The translations under genes were made by a program, and so were the position numbers. Below are positions 8,801 to 16,932 of a stretch of 64,000 nucleotides of DNA, piece after piece. Every line of letters begins with the position of its first letter. The stretch's first letter is position 1. Source of the stretch: Maridesulfovibrio zosterae DSM 11974 (GTDB lineage Bacteria > Desulfobacterota > Desulfovibrionia > Desulfovibrionales > Desulfovibrionaceae); NCBI RefSeq assembly GCF_000425265.1, contig NZ_AUDC01000010.1, positions 620,001-684,000 on the forward strand, given 5' to 3'. The notes under the pieces were generated by a model, which saw nothing but the letters and a program-made list of their open reading frames with translations, did no database searches and had not been told where the DNA came from.

Positions 8801-10282
8801 TTGAGTAACATTTATGATTTGAACAAAGTGCCACAAGACGTTGTGAGCTTGTTTTTAACCTTTCCGCAGCGAAATGAATTTATTCCTGTTGAGGCGGATG
8901 AGCGGACTGTTAAAGTTCTCCTGCAAAATGAAAGTTCATTGCCAATGGCAGATTTTCTGGCTTGGAAGCTGGGAAAGACTGTTCTTACTGAGATTGTAGA
9001 AGAAGAAGAGTTTTTTCCTCTGCTTGAGCAGGCCTTGACTGTCTGGGAAGAAGAGAATTCTGTTGAGTCTGACGGGGATGATGATGTTGCTGAAGATGGT
9101 CAGGATCTTTTAGGTTGGTCTCATGATGATGCTCCCATTGTTCGTTTAGTTAATAAAACTTTGCATCAGGCTATTTCTACCGGTGCCAGTGATATCCATT
9201 TTGAGGGGCAGGGTACTGGATTTGTTGTCCGATATAGACAGGATGGCGTACTTAAGGCTGTGAAGCGTTTAGATCGAGGTCTTCAGGCAACTGTTATTGC
9301 CCGTATTAAAGTTATGGGTGAGATGGATGTTGCGGAAAGCAGGAAGCCTCAGGATGGTCGTATTTTTCTTAAGCTTGGGCAGAAAGAAGTCGATGTTCGT
9401 GTCTCCACGATTCCTACCATGAGCGGTGAAAAGGCCGTTCTCCGTATTTTGGACCGTTCAAAAAATATTCTTAACCTTGAACAACTGGGCCTTAAAGGTC
9501 GTGACCTTGAGCTTTTCAGAAAAGTTCTTGCCCAGCCTCATGGTATTGTACTTGTTACCGGTCCTACTGGTTCCGGTAAAACAACAAGCCTATACGCAGG
9601 TCTGAGTGAACTGCCGCGTGAGGACAAGAATATAGTAACAGTAGAAGATCCTGTAGAATATCAGCTTTCAGGAATTAATCAGGTACAGGTTAATAAAGCT
9701 GCCGGAATGACTTTTGCGGAAACTATTCGATCCTTTTTGCGTCAGGACCCGGATATTATTCTGGTTGGTGAAATTCGAGATCAAGAAACAGCAAGTACGG
9801 CTGTTCAGGCCTCTCTTACAGGGCATTTAGTCCTATCCACTCTGCATACAAATGATGCAGCAACAGCCGTTACCAGAATGCTTGATATGGGGATAGAACC
9901 ATTTCTACTTGCATCGTCTTTGTCTTTGGTCTTAGGGCAGAGGCTCGTTCGAGTCAGCTGCAAGCATTGTAAAAAAGAAGTCGAGATTTCTGACAATACA
10001 TATAAACTTTTTGATGATACTGAAGGCTTGCCACATACCCAGATGGCCGGTGTCGGTTGTGAACATTGCAATTTTACCGGTTTTAGCGGTAGATGCGGTA
10101 TCTATGAATTGATCCCTGTAACAGAAGATATGCGGGGATTGATCATGGAAGTTGCTTCTTCTGATAAAATCAAAGCATATGCTAAAAAGATGGGGCGTGA
10201 AACCATGGTTGATCATGGTATTCGTCTTGTTAACAGCGGCGTTACAACGCTTGAAGAAGTTGTGCGTGTTACTAAATTATAG
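8801..10282 (+). CDS. gspE: type II secretion ATPase GspE
   Basis: 493 aa with a TTG start. N1E domain, then the secretion-ATPase core: Walker A GPTGSGKTT from about residue 254, Asp box VTVEDPVEY, Walker B DPDIILVGEIRD and His box STLHTNDA. The tetracysteine zinc-binding motif of GspE is intact (CKHC ... CEHC). It powers pseudopilus assembly at the inner-membrane platform built by GspF, which is encoded 50 kb away at 59782-60993. It is co-transcribed with gspD. Confidence 0.95.
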   Translation: MSNIYDLNKVPQDVVSLFLTFPQRNEFIPVEADERTVKVLLQNESSLPMADFLAWKLGKTVLTEIVEEEEFFPLLEQALTVWEEENSVESDGDDDVAEDGQDLLGWSHDDAPIVRLVNKTLHQAISTGASDIHFEGQGTGFVVRYRQDGVLKAVKRLDRGLQATVIARIKVMGEMDVAESRKPQDGRIFLKLGQKEVDVRVSTIPTMSGEKAVLRILDRSKNILNLEQLGLKGRDLELFRKVLAQPHGIVLVTGPTGSGKTTSLYAGLSELPREDKNIVTVEDPVEYQLSGINQVQVNKAAGMTFAETIRSFLRQDPDIILVGEIRDQETASTAVQASLTGHLVLSTLHTNDAATAVTRMLDMGIEPFLLASSLSLVLGQRLVRVSCKHCKKEVEISDNTYKLFDDTEGLPHTQMAGVGCEHCNFTGFSGRCGIYELIPVTEDMRGLIMEVASSDKIKAYAKKMGRETMVDHGIRLVNSGVTTLEEVVRVTKL

Positions 10283-10345
10283 TTTTCTCGCAAAAGTTAA
10301 TCATTTTTAAAATCAGCAAATATTAGCATATTGGAGTATTTCATC

Positions 10346-12457
10346 ATGAGGCAGGAATTTCAAAAACCCGCATGGATGAATAATTGGAAAGTTTTTTTAC
10401 TATTCTCAGTAATATCTTTTTCAATAGCATTTGGGGTGAGGTGCTTTGATCTTCCGAAATGGGATAATCCTAACTTCATGGTTAATGGTGAGTACATCAT
10501 GGGTACTCATGATGCTTATTTTTGGCTTGCAGGGGCAAAGGGACTTGGAAGTGCTGCGGCGAATCCCATGTCGGTTATACTTCGTACTTTAGGTGGGATT
10601 CTGAATGTTCCGTTAGGGAATATTGCTTTTTGGCTACCTGCTTTCTTTGCGGGGCTTACTGCTGTTGCAGCTTTTGGATGGGGGATGCTTTTAGGAGGAA
10701 GATGGGTTGGTCTTGTCTCCGCTGTGTATTCAAGTCTGTTGCCCGCTTATTATTTCCGAACCAGATTGACTTACTATGATACAGACGTCGTAACGTTATT
10801 ATTCCCTCTTTTGATTTCTTTATTATTGGCAGTATGGATAATCCCTTTTGTTTCAAAATCATGGAAATTTGTTGCGGGTGAAACTGAAAACAGTCCAACC
10901 ATATATGATTATTCTTTACCAATTTTAGCGGGATTAGTCGCTTACTGGGGGTGTTTCTGGCATCAGGATATTAAAGCATTTTCTTTTACAGCCAATTTAA
11001 CAGCAGTCTTTTTAGCATTAGTTCTTGCCCGCGGTAGGTCGAGAACAAACGCTTTCAGGGGAATATTTATTTATCTTCTAGTTGCTTATTTTGGAGTTTT
11101 GGGCGGACTATTTTCCATAGGTCTTATATATTTGTTTTTAAGCAGTAAATTTTTAAAATTAAAGAAATATGAGTCTGTAACAGCATATCTTGTTATTTTT
11201 GTACTTCTTCTTGTTGTAAGCGGAGCAGGAACGCAGTTATATAGTTTCATCGGGGAGAAGGCTTTCTCATACATGAAGCCTGTTTCAGAAAGCCTAGAAG
11301 TAAGCAATACTCCATCTTACCCCGGAATCGCTCAAAGTGTTATTGAAGCGCAAAATATTTCGGTTGATCGTTTTCTTCTCGATGTTGCAGGAAATTCTAT
11401 AGTGGGCTGGATCGGTGCTTTTTCCCTAATTATTTGCTTGTGTATTCGGCCTACATTTTTGTTTTTAATACCTTTAGTCTTTGCAACATTGGCTGCACTG
11501 AAGCTCGGTGGAAGATTTGCTATGTTTGGAGGAGCTCCATTTGGAGCTGGCCTTGGTGTTGCAATAACTTACCTTCTGGAAAAATTTGTACATGAAAAAA
11601 AAATTAAACAAATGATTCCTGCATTAGTCAGTTTAACACTCATAGTGTATTTTGTGTCGATTAACCTTACTTTATATAAAACAGCGCCGGTGACTCCCAT
11701 CATAACTCAGCAGCATGCTACTGCATTGATAGAATCCGGTAAAATAATGAAAAAAGGCAGTACTGTATGGACTTGGTGGGATTGGGGGTACGCAACGCGG
11801 TATTTCACGGGGCAGACTCCATTTGCAGACGGTGGGAATCATGCCGGTGAAGTTTTATATCCTCTGGCTTTTGCGTTTACGACGCCGTCACTTATGCAAT
11901 CAAGTCAGTTTGTCCAATACTCGGCTTTTCATAAGAATTCCCCCGCAAATTATTGGAAAGACATGTCTGCAAAAAAAGTTAATGATATTTTGAAGTCACT
12001 TGGAACAAAGGTAACTTCTTTTAACGTAGACACAGATCAGTATTTTGTTGTTACATGGAAAGATGTAATGCTTTCGCGTTGGATTATGTATTACGGGGCA
12101 TGGAATTTACAGACCTCATTAAGTAGTCACCCTACTTTATACACTCTAAGGAGAAAATTTTCAGTTAATTTTGATTCAGGTGTTCTCGCTATTGATGGGT
12201 CTGCTCCAATTTCGCTGCAGAGTTCTGATTTTATTGGGACTGCAGGGCGTGATATCCGCATGTACGAAAACGCAGGAATGCATTTAGTCTATAATAAAGA
12301 TTTATCTCAGGGCATTCTCGTTGATGATGTTATCTATTCTAGCACCCTATTACAGCTGCTTATAGGAAATCCAAAATCTCCTGACATATTAAATAATTAT
12401 AGTCTTATTTTTGAAGGGGCTCCCTACGTGAGGGTATATAAAGTCGTAAAGCATTAG
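10346..12457 (+). CDS. pglB: STT3/PglB-type oligosaccharyltransferase
   Basis: 703 aa. A TTG in the same frame at 10331 is not the likely start because it overlaps the ribosome-binding site (TTGGAG), which sits 9 nt before the ATG at 10346. About 13 N-terminal membrane helices carry Asp56 in HDAYFW, the DxD-type pair Asp145/Asp147 in YYDTDV and Glu334 in SVIE (EL5). The soluble C-terminal domain carries the WWDxG motif (WWDWG, residues 477-481). These are the catalytic and sequon-binding elements of bacterial and archaeal N-glycosylation enzymes. It transfers a lipid-linked glycan to Asn in N-X-S/T in the periplasm. The gene lies directly upstream of a protein with 19 sequons, and a pgl sugar pathway lies at 51-57 kb. 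Confidence 0.93.
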   Translation: MRQEFQKPAWMNNWKVFLLFSVISFSIAFGVRCFDLPKWDNPNFMVNGEYIMGTHDAYFWLAGAKGLGSAAANPMSVILRTLGGILNVPLGNIAFWLPAFFAGLTAVAAFGWGMLLGGRWVGLVSAVYSSLLPAYYFRTRLTYYDTDVVTLLFPLLISLLLAVWIIPFVSKSWKFVAGETENSPTIYDYSLPILAGLVAYWGCFWHQDIKAFSFTANLTAVFLALVLARGRSRTNAFRGIFIYLLVAYFGVLGGLFSIGLIYLFLSSKFLKLKKYESVTAYLVIFVLLLVVSGAGTQLYSFIGEKAFSYMKPVSESLEVSNTPSYPGIAQSVIEAQNISVDRFLLDVAGNSIVGWIGAFSLIICLCIRPTFLFLIPLVFATLAALKLGGRFAMFGGAPFGAGLGVAITYLLEKFVHEKKIKQMIPALVSLTLIVYFVSINLTLYKTAPVTPIITQQHATALIESGKIMKKGSTVWTWWDWGYATRYFTGQTPFADGGNHAGEVLYPLAFAFTTPSLMQSSQFVQYSAFHKNSPANYWKDMSAKKVNDILKSLGTKVTSFNVDTDQYFVVTWKDVMLSRWIMYYGAWNLQTSLSSHPTLYTLRRKFSVNFDSGVLAIDGSAPISLQSSDFIGTAGRDIRMYENAGMHLVYNKDLSQGILVDDVIYSSTLLQLLIGNPKSPDILNNYSLIFEGAPYVRVYKVVKH

Positions 12458-12474
12458 TTTTTTGTTTCAAACAC

Positions 12475-12501
12475 TTGCTTCTATGGAGAAATCCGTATAA
12501 A
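12475..12501 (+). promoter_or_regulatory. candidate promoter for the sequon-rich surface protein
   Basis: TTGCTT (12475-12480) and TATAAA (12496-12501) are separated by 15 nt, shorter than the ideal 17. They sit about 70 nt upstream of the GGAG ribosome-binding site at 12557-12560. A promoter here would allow strong separate expression of the surface protein relative to pglB. Consensus match only. Confidence 0.35.
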
Positions 12502-12571
12502 GTCACAAATGATTTTTAGTGAGATGTCGTTTTTATCTTTTTTAACTTTTAAACATGGAGATCTTTTTAAT

Positions 12572-14796
12572 ATGAAAAAGATTACAGTTTTATTTACAGC
12601 CTCATGCTGCTGGCTGCCTCCAGCGCATGGGCGATCAATGCTCAATTTCCTAAAGCATTGAATGGTACTTACACCTTGAATATTAATAACGAGCCTGATT
12701 TGACTGTTGCTGCTACTGCCAAAAGCAGAACCTTTACAGGTTTTACAGCTAACGGTACTCTTGGTGATGCAGAATTGATGTCTTTCAACTCTACTTTTAT
12801 TCCTTTTAACTCTACTAACGCTAATTCCAAAATTTTCAGCATGCAGGTAAAAACTGCTGCAGCTGGAACTGCTGGAAACTCAACCATTTCAACTCGTTTT
12901 GGTTTTTTCAACTCAACCGCTGATGCGACTGGAACCGCTGTAATTGACCAGAATAATGGTACTGGTGCCGATGGTATTGGTAACGCAACTCTGTTCCGTG
13001 CAAATCAGGCTGTTTCTTCAGTAGCAACTGAAGAAGGTGCACAGATTAACGGTATTATCACTATGTTGGGTACCAACTCTTCACTGGCTAATGCTGCTGG
13101 TGATGATACTCAGAACGGTGGTAACACTTTGGAGCCTGTAAGATTTATTGCATCTGCTGGTACTAAAGTAATGGCTGGTATTTCCAACTCTACTCTTAGT
13201 GCAGTTTCCATTGCAAATGGTATCTCAGGCGGTGATAATCCTATTGGTACAACTTTCATGATGAGCTATGAAAATGGTACTGTTGTAGATGCTATTTTTG
13301 ATGGTTCTACTTGGAGCTACTACTGCGTAGGTTATGACTACGGTACAGAACTCGAAACTTTCTACGGTTTCGGTCAGGTTAAACTGAACTCTGTTCCAGG
13401 TTCTACCTTGACTAACAATGCTCAGGCAAGAATCGTATACTACAACGATGATACTTCTCTTGAAAACGATCACACAGCTAAAGATTACATGTACAATGCA
13501 ACTGCAATCGCGGCACCTGAAGGTACCTTGAAGATCGTTGGCGATGGCGCTGGCGGCCAGTACAACCTCTTTGATTACGCTGTTATTAACAAAGAGCGCA
13601 ACCTGATTACCGGTGTAGTTACTAGTCTTGTAGACTCTGCTTCTAACACTAACAGACCAGCTCGTGCTTACGCAGTAATGGTTAAGAATGCTAAATCTAT
13701 TGATGCAGCAGACCTTACTAATCGTGCATACAAAATGGTTTACTCCGGTTGGGGCTCAAATCATGGTTCCAACAACGCAACTCAGGGTATTATGGCCGCC
13801 TCATTTGATGAGAACCTGAATGTTCGTGGTGGACTTGTTTACAACTCTCCTGATGGTCGTGACCTTGCCGGCCCAGCTACATTTAACGAAGTTTCTGTCT
13901 CTTTGGACGGATACGCAGCAAGTGTAGCTGAAACTAATGATTTCAAATCATTGACTCAGTCTAACATGACTTTGACTGCTTCCAACACTGCAAAGCTTAC
14001 AGGTAATTTCTACGGTAAGTTCTCTGCTGCTAAAGATTACGCAGTAGGTATCTATCAGCCTGCTGATGGTAATGAAGAGGTGAGCGGTTTTGGTATTGCT
14101 TTCCTCGTACCTGATACTGCTGTTGTTGCTCCAACTGCTGCAGCTGGTAAGGACTACCAGAGCAACGGTACTATCGTTACTGATACTACTAATTATACCC
14201 AGCGGTTTGTAAATAATAGCACTGATTACTCTGGTGATGACATCAGAGCTAGATGGACATCTATTCCTTCCAGCTTTGTTCCTGTAACTCCTGCTGTTGG
14301 TTTTAACTCAACTATAAGTGGCGTAAGTGAATTTGGTTTCAGTAAAAGCGATGGATCATTCTACCAGACTTTCCAGATCGAAATTACCGGTCTTGGTGGT
14401 AACGTGAAAGCTCTTTCTCTTTACAAACTGATGGGTGATAGCACTTCATCTACTAAGCTCGCATACGCTAGCTCAATAGCTGATGGTATCCGCAAAGATG
14501 GTTACTGGTGGATTTCTGATAATGCTAACGGTGGTTACAGAGCTCTTGATTCCGATCTTGAGCCCACTGAAAACTACTATGTTAACTATGTTTTGAAAGA
14601 TAACGGACTCTACGATGCAATGGCTGGTGACGGTGCAGGTCAGTACCTTGACCCAGTTGTTCTTGGTTACGAAATTGAAGACTCTTCCAGTTCTTCTGGT
14701 TGTGTATTCAACCCAGCAGCAGGTTTCGGTCTTGAATGGCTGCTCCTGATGCTTGCTCCTCTCGTAGCTGTTGTTCGCAGCCGCTTCAAGAAATAG
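12572..14796 (+). CDS. sequon-rich exported surface protein with C-terminal sorting signal; apparent frameshift in signal peptide
   Basis: The continuous frame from ATG 12604 gives 730 aa. A better start is ATG 12572 (GGAG at 12557-12560), which encodes MKKITVLFTA, the missing first half of a signal peptide ending LMLLAASSAWA. The two parts are out of frame by one base near 12600, where one extra C in 'gcctc' would restore a perfect signal peptide. The mature protein is rich in Asn, Gly, Ser, Thr and Ala and has 19 N-X-S/T sequons (in 730-aa numbering: 20, 50, 62, 69, 92, 103, 118, 127, 158, 195, 224, 298, 391, 454, 521, 530, 537, 538, 568). It ends with a Ser linker, Cys700, a VFNPAAGF block, a hydrophobic helix and RSRFKK, a CTERM-type sorting tail of JDVT or Synerg kind. 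Codon use (GGT, AAC, GCT, ACT) looks like a highly expressed gene. I recognise no other domain. Confidence 0.8.
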
Positions 14797-14834
14797 CATC
14801 GAACCTCGTCGTTAACGACTCTTACTAAAATTCT

Positions 14835-14863
14835 GGGCCACTCTTTGAGTGGCCCTTTTTTTT
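14835..14863 (+). terminator. strong rho-independent terminator
   Basis: A perfect 9-bp GC-rich stem (GGGCCACTC with GAGTGGCCC), TTT loop, then eight T. It lies 38 nt after the stop codon of the surface-protein gene and closes that transcript. It separates it from the glycan operon that starts at 15140. Confidence 0.93.
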
Positions 14864-14965
14864 ATTAAAGCAATGTTAAAGAGTTTTATTGCAACTTGTG
14901 CTGAAGTTTTAAGAAATTAATAGAGCAATTATCGCAGTAGTTAAAACGATAATACAACTCTGTAG

Positions 14966-14994
14966 TTGACAGTTCGTTCAGATTAACTTAACGA
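14966..14994 (+). promoter_or_regulatory. conserved operator/promoter element in the leader of the 15-33 kb glycan operon
   Basis: Starts with a consensus TTGACA (14966-14971) and contains half-sites TCGTT (14974-14978) and AACGA (14990-14994) separated by 11 nt. 25 of 29 positions match the element on the minus strand at 51256-51284, just upstream of a winged-helix regulator gene. The single arm difference is compensatory (C/G here, T/A there), which preserves dyad symmetry. No good -10 hexamer is visible. The element is 145 nt upstream of the first ATG; the rest of the 14864-15139 gap is AT-rich with no other feature that I see. Confidence 0.6.
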
Positions 14995-15139
14995 TATGCA
15001 CATAGAAAACAGGTCTAATTAAGAATTCAAACATGGGATATGTTGAGATTACGAATAAATGTCCTGCATTGTTTTATCTGGTATTAAATTGATGAAAATT
15101 ATATCGATAGTTAATTTAAAAATCTTAGAGGTAAGCTAG

Positions 15140-16195
15140 ATGATGGAAATTAAAGGTAGGCGAGTTGCTTTAGTTGGTGGTGCCGGGTTTATAGGCCATA
15201 ACCTTGCTCTTGAGTTGAAGAAGCTTGGTGCTGAGGTTTGTGTTATTGACGGTCTTCAAGTGAATAACCTGCTTGCGTTTTCTTCCACAGAAGAAAGTAT
15301 TGCTAACAGAAATCTTTATCTGTCCATTTTGAATGAAAGACAAGATTTGCTGAGAAAAGCCGGTATTCCTGTATATATACAAGATGCTCGTGACTACCAT
15401 GGCTTATCGCATTTGATGTCTTCAGTTAAACCACAGACAGTAGTGCATTTGGCTGCTGTTTCTCATGCCAACAAGTCAAATAAAACTCCACACAGCACAT
15501 TTGATCATAGTTTTCGAACTCTTGAAAATATGCTTGATATCTCCAGAAGTGAAGGCAGTGGCGTTGAACATTTCGTCTATTTTTCATCAAGCATGATTTA
15601 TGGCAATTTCGAAGGTGGTTTTGTTACAGAAAAAACTCCTTGTGATCCTATAGGTATTTATGGTGCACTTAAGTTCGGTGGTGAAAAACTTGTAGTTGCA
15701 TATAATCAGGTTTTTGATATGCCCTATACAATTATTCGCCCATCAGCACTCTATGGTGAACGTTGCGTTAGTCGCAGAGTCGGTCAAATCTTTATTGAGA
15801 ATGCTCTCAAGGGTGTTGATATTACTCTTGCAGGAGATGGTTCAGATAAATTAGATTTTACCTATATTAAAGATATGGTTAACGGGATGGTTAAAGTGAT
15901 CAGTAATGAAAATTCTTTCAACCAGACTTTCAACCTGACATATGGAGATTCAAGAACTCTTAATCAGATGGCGGAAATTATAAAGGGTGAATTTCCTGAT
16001 GTAACAATCAAATATGTACCTAAAGACAGACTGATGCCTGACCGTGGAACTCTCTCAGTAGATAAAGCTAAAGAGCTAGTTGGATATGATCCTGAGTGGC
16101 CTCTTGAAAAAGGTTTTGTCGAATATATTAAATGGTACAAGAGCCTTCCTAGTAATTTGACTAAAGATGGCGTGATGCCTGTCACATACGGCTAA
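15140..16195 (+). CDS. NAD-dependent sugar epimerase/dehydratase (extended SDR)
   Basis: 351 aa. Rossmann motif GGAGFIGHNL near residue 14 and catalytic YGALK (YxxxK) place it among extended short-chain dehydrogenases acting on nucleotide sugars such as UDP-glucose or dTDP-sugars. The C-terminal half has the substrate-site motif IIRPSALYGERC. The start has GAGGTAAG upstream of tandem ATGs. It is the first gene of a long plus-strand operon preceded by a shared operator-like element. Exact reaction (4-epimerase, 4,6-dehydratase or reductase) cannot be fixed by eye. Confidence 0.85.
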   Translation: MMEIKGRRVALVGGAGFIGHNLALELKKLGAEVCVIDGLQVNNLLAFSSTEESIANRNLYLSILNERQDLLRKAGIPVYIQDARDYHGLSHLMSSVKPQTVVHLAAVSHANKSNKTPHSTFDHSFRTLENMLDISRSEGSGVEHFVYFSSSMIYGNFEGGFVTEKTPCDPIGIYGALKFGGEKLVVAYNQVFDMPYTIIRPSALYGERCVSRRVGQIFIENALKGVDITLAGDGSDKLDFTYIKDMVNGMVKVISNENSFNQTFNLTYGDSRTLNQMAEIIKGEFPDVTIKYVPKDRLMPDRGTLSVDKAKELVGYDPEWPLEKGFVEYIKWYKSLPSNLTKDGVMPVTYG

Positions 16196-16216
16196 AAAGA
16201 AAGTTATAAAGTCTTT

Positions 16217-16241
16217 CCTCTTCAATATAATTTTGAAGAGG
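16217..16241 (+). terminator. hairpin between epimerase and acyltransferase genes
   Basis: Perfect 9-bp stem (CCTCTTCAA with TTGAAGAGG) around a 7-nt loop, followed by AGAGATTTTAATT, a poor U-tract. It may attenuate transcription or process the mRNA inside the operon rather than end it. Confidence 0.4.
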
Positions 16242-16301
16242 AGAGATTTTAATTATAAAATCAGGATAATAGGATCATAATCAAGTTAAAGGTTTTCTAT
16301 T

Positions 16302-16928
16302 ATGTTCAAGTTTTTTGCGCTCGTAACGAACAAAAAATATTGGATTCTACATAGTCTTATTATCAAAATTGTTTTGAGAATATGCGGAATTCAAGTCGGA
16401 TCAAATTTTTATATTGAAGGTGTTCCAAGCCTAAAAATCCGCGGTAAAGCTTCAAATGTGATTATCGGTGATAATGTAAACATTCTTGGTGATATTGATC
16501 TTAGAAATCGAGAAAATGGAAAAATTATTTTTTGTAATAATGTTACAATTGAAGGATATTGCCGATTTGTCTCAGCGCGTGAAGGTACAATTAAGGTTGG
16601 TGAAGGGTCAATTGTAACGGCATATGCTTTAATTAATGGTGGAGAAGACTTAATTATAGGCAGGCAGTGTATCATTGGTCCTAGGGCAAGCATTAACGCT
16701 AATGAACATGTTTTTCGGCGCAATACTCCTGTCCGTAGTTCAGGCTTTGACCATGAACCCATTTATATAGAAGATGATTGCTGGCTGGCAGCTAATGTAA
16801 CAGTCATGAAAGGTGTGACTCTTTCAAAAGGTTCAATTGTCGGCGCAGGTGCTGTTGTCACCAAAAGTACTGAGCCTTATTCTATTAATGTAGGCATCCC
16901 AGCTAAGAAAGTTTCTGAAAGGAAGTAA
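16302..16928 (+). CDS. left-handed beta-helix acyltransferase (hexapeptide, WbbJ-like)
   Basis: 208 aa. Multiple [LIV]-G-x4 hexapeptide turns, then NEHVFRRNTPVRSSGF and the typical IGAGAVVTKSTEPYSINVGIPAKKV C-terminal coil (split here as IGAGAVVT and GIPAKKV), form a left-handed parallel beta-helix acetyltransferase of the maltose/WbbJ group. It would O-acetylate a sugar in the cytoplasm. It is 4 nt upstream of the sugar amidotransferase gene, so the two are co-translated. Confidence 0.85.
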   Translation: MFKFFALVTNKKYWILHSLIIKIVLRICGIQVGSNFYIEGVPSLKIRGKASNVIIGDNVNILGDIDLRNRENGKIIFCNNVTIEGYCRFVSAREGTIKVGEGSIVTAYALINGGEDLIIGRQCIIGPRASINANEHVFRRNTPVRSSGFDHEPIYIEDDCWLAANVTVMKGVTLSKGSIVGAGAVVTKSTEPYSINVGIPAKKVSERK

Positions 16929-16932
16929 ATAA

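Noticed and set aside
10331-10346. TTG start for pglB giving MEYFI at the N-terminus
   Set aside because: The TTG overlaps the GGAG ribosome-binding site that serves the ATG at 10346.
12996-13500. Possible tandem repeats in the surface protein, suggested by recurring NST and NGT blocks
   Set aside because: The blocks are single sequons in unrelated contexts; I could not align them as repeat units.
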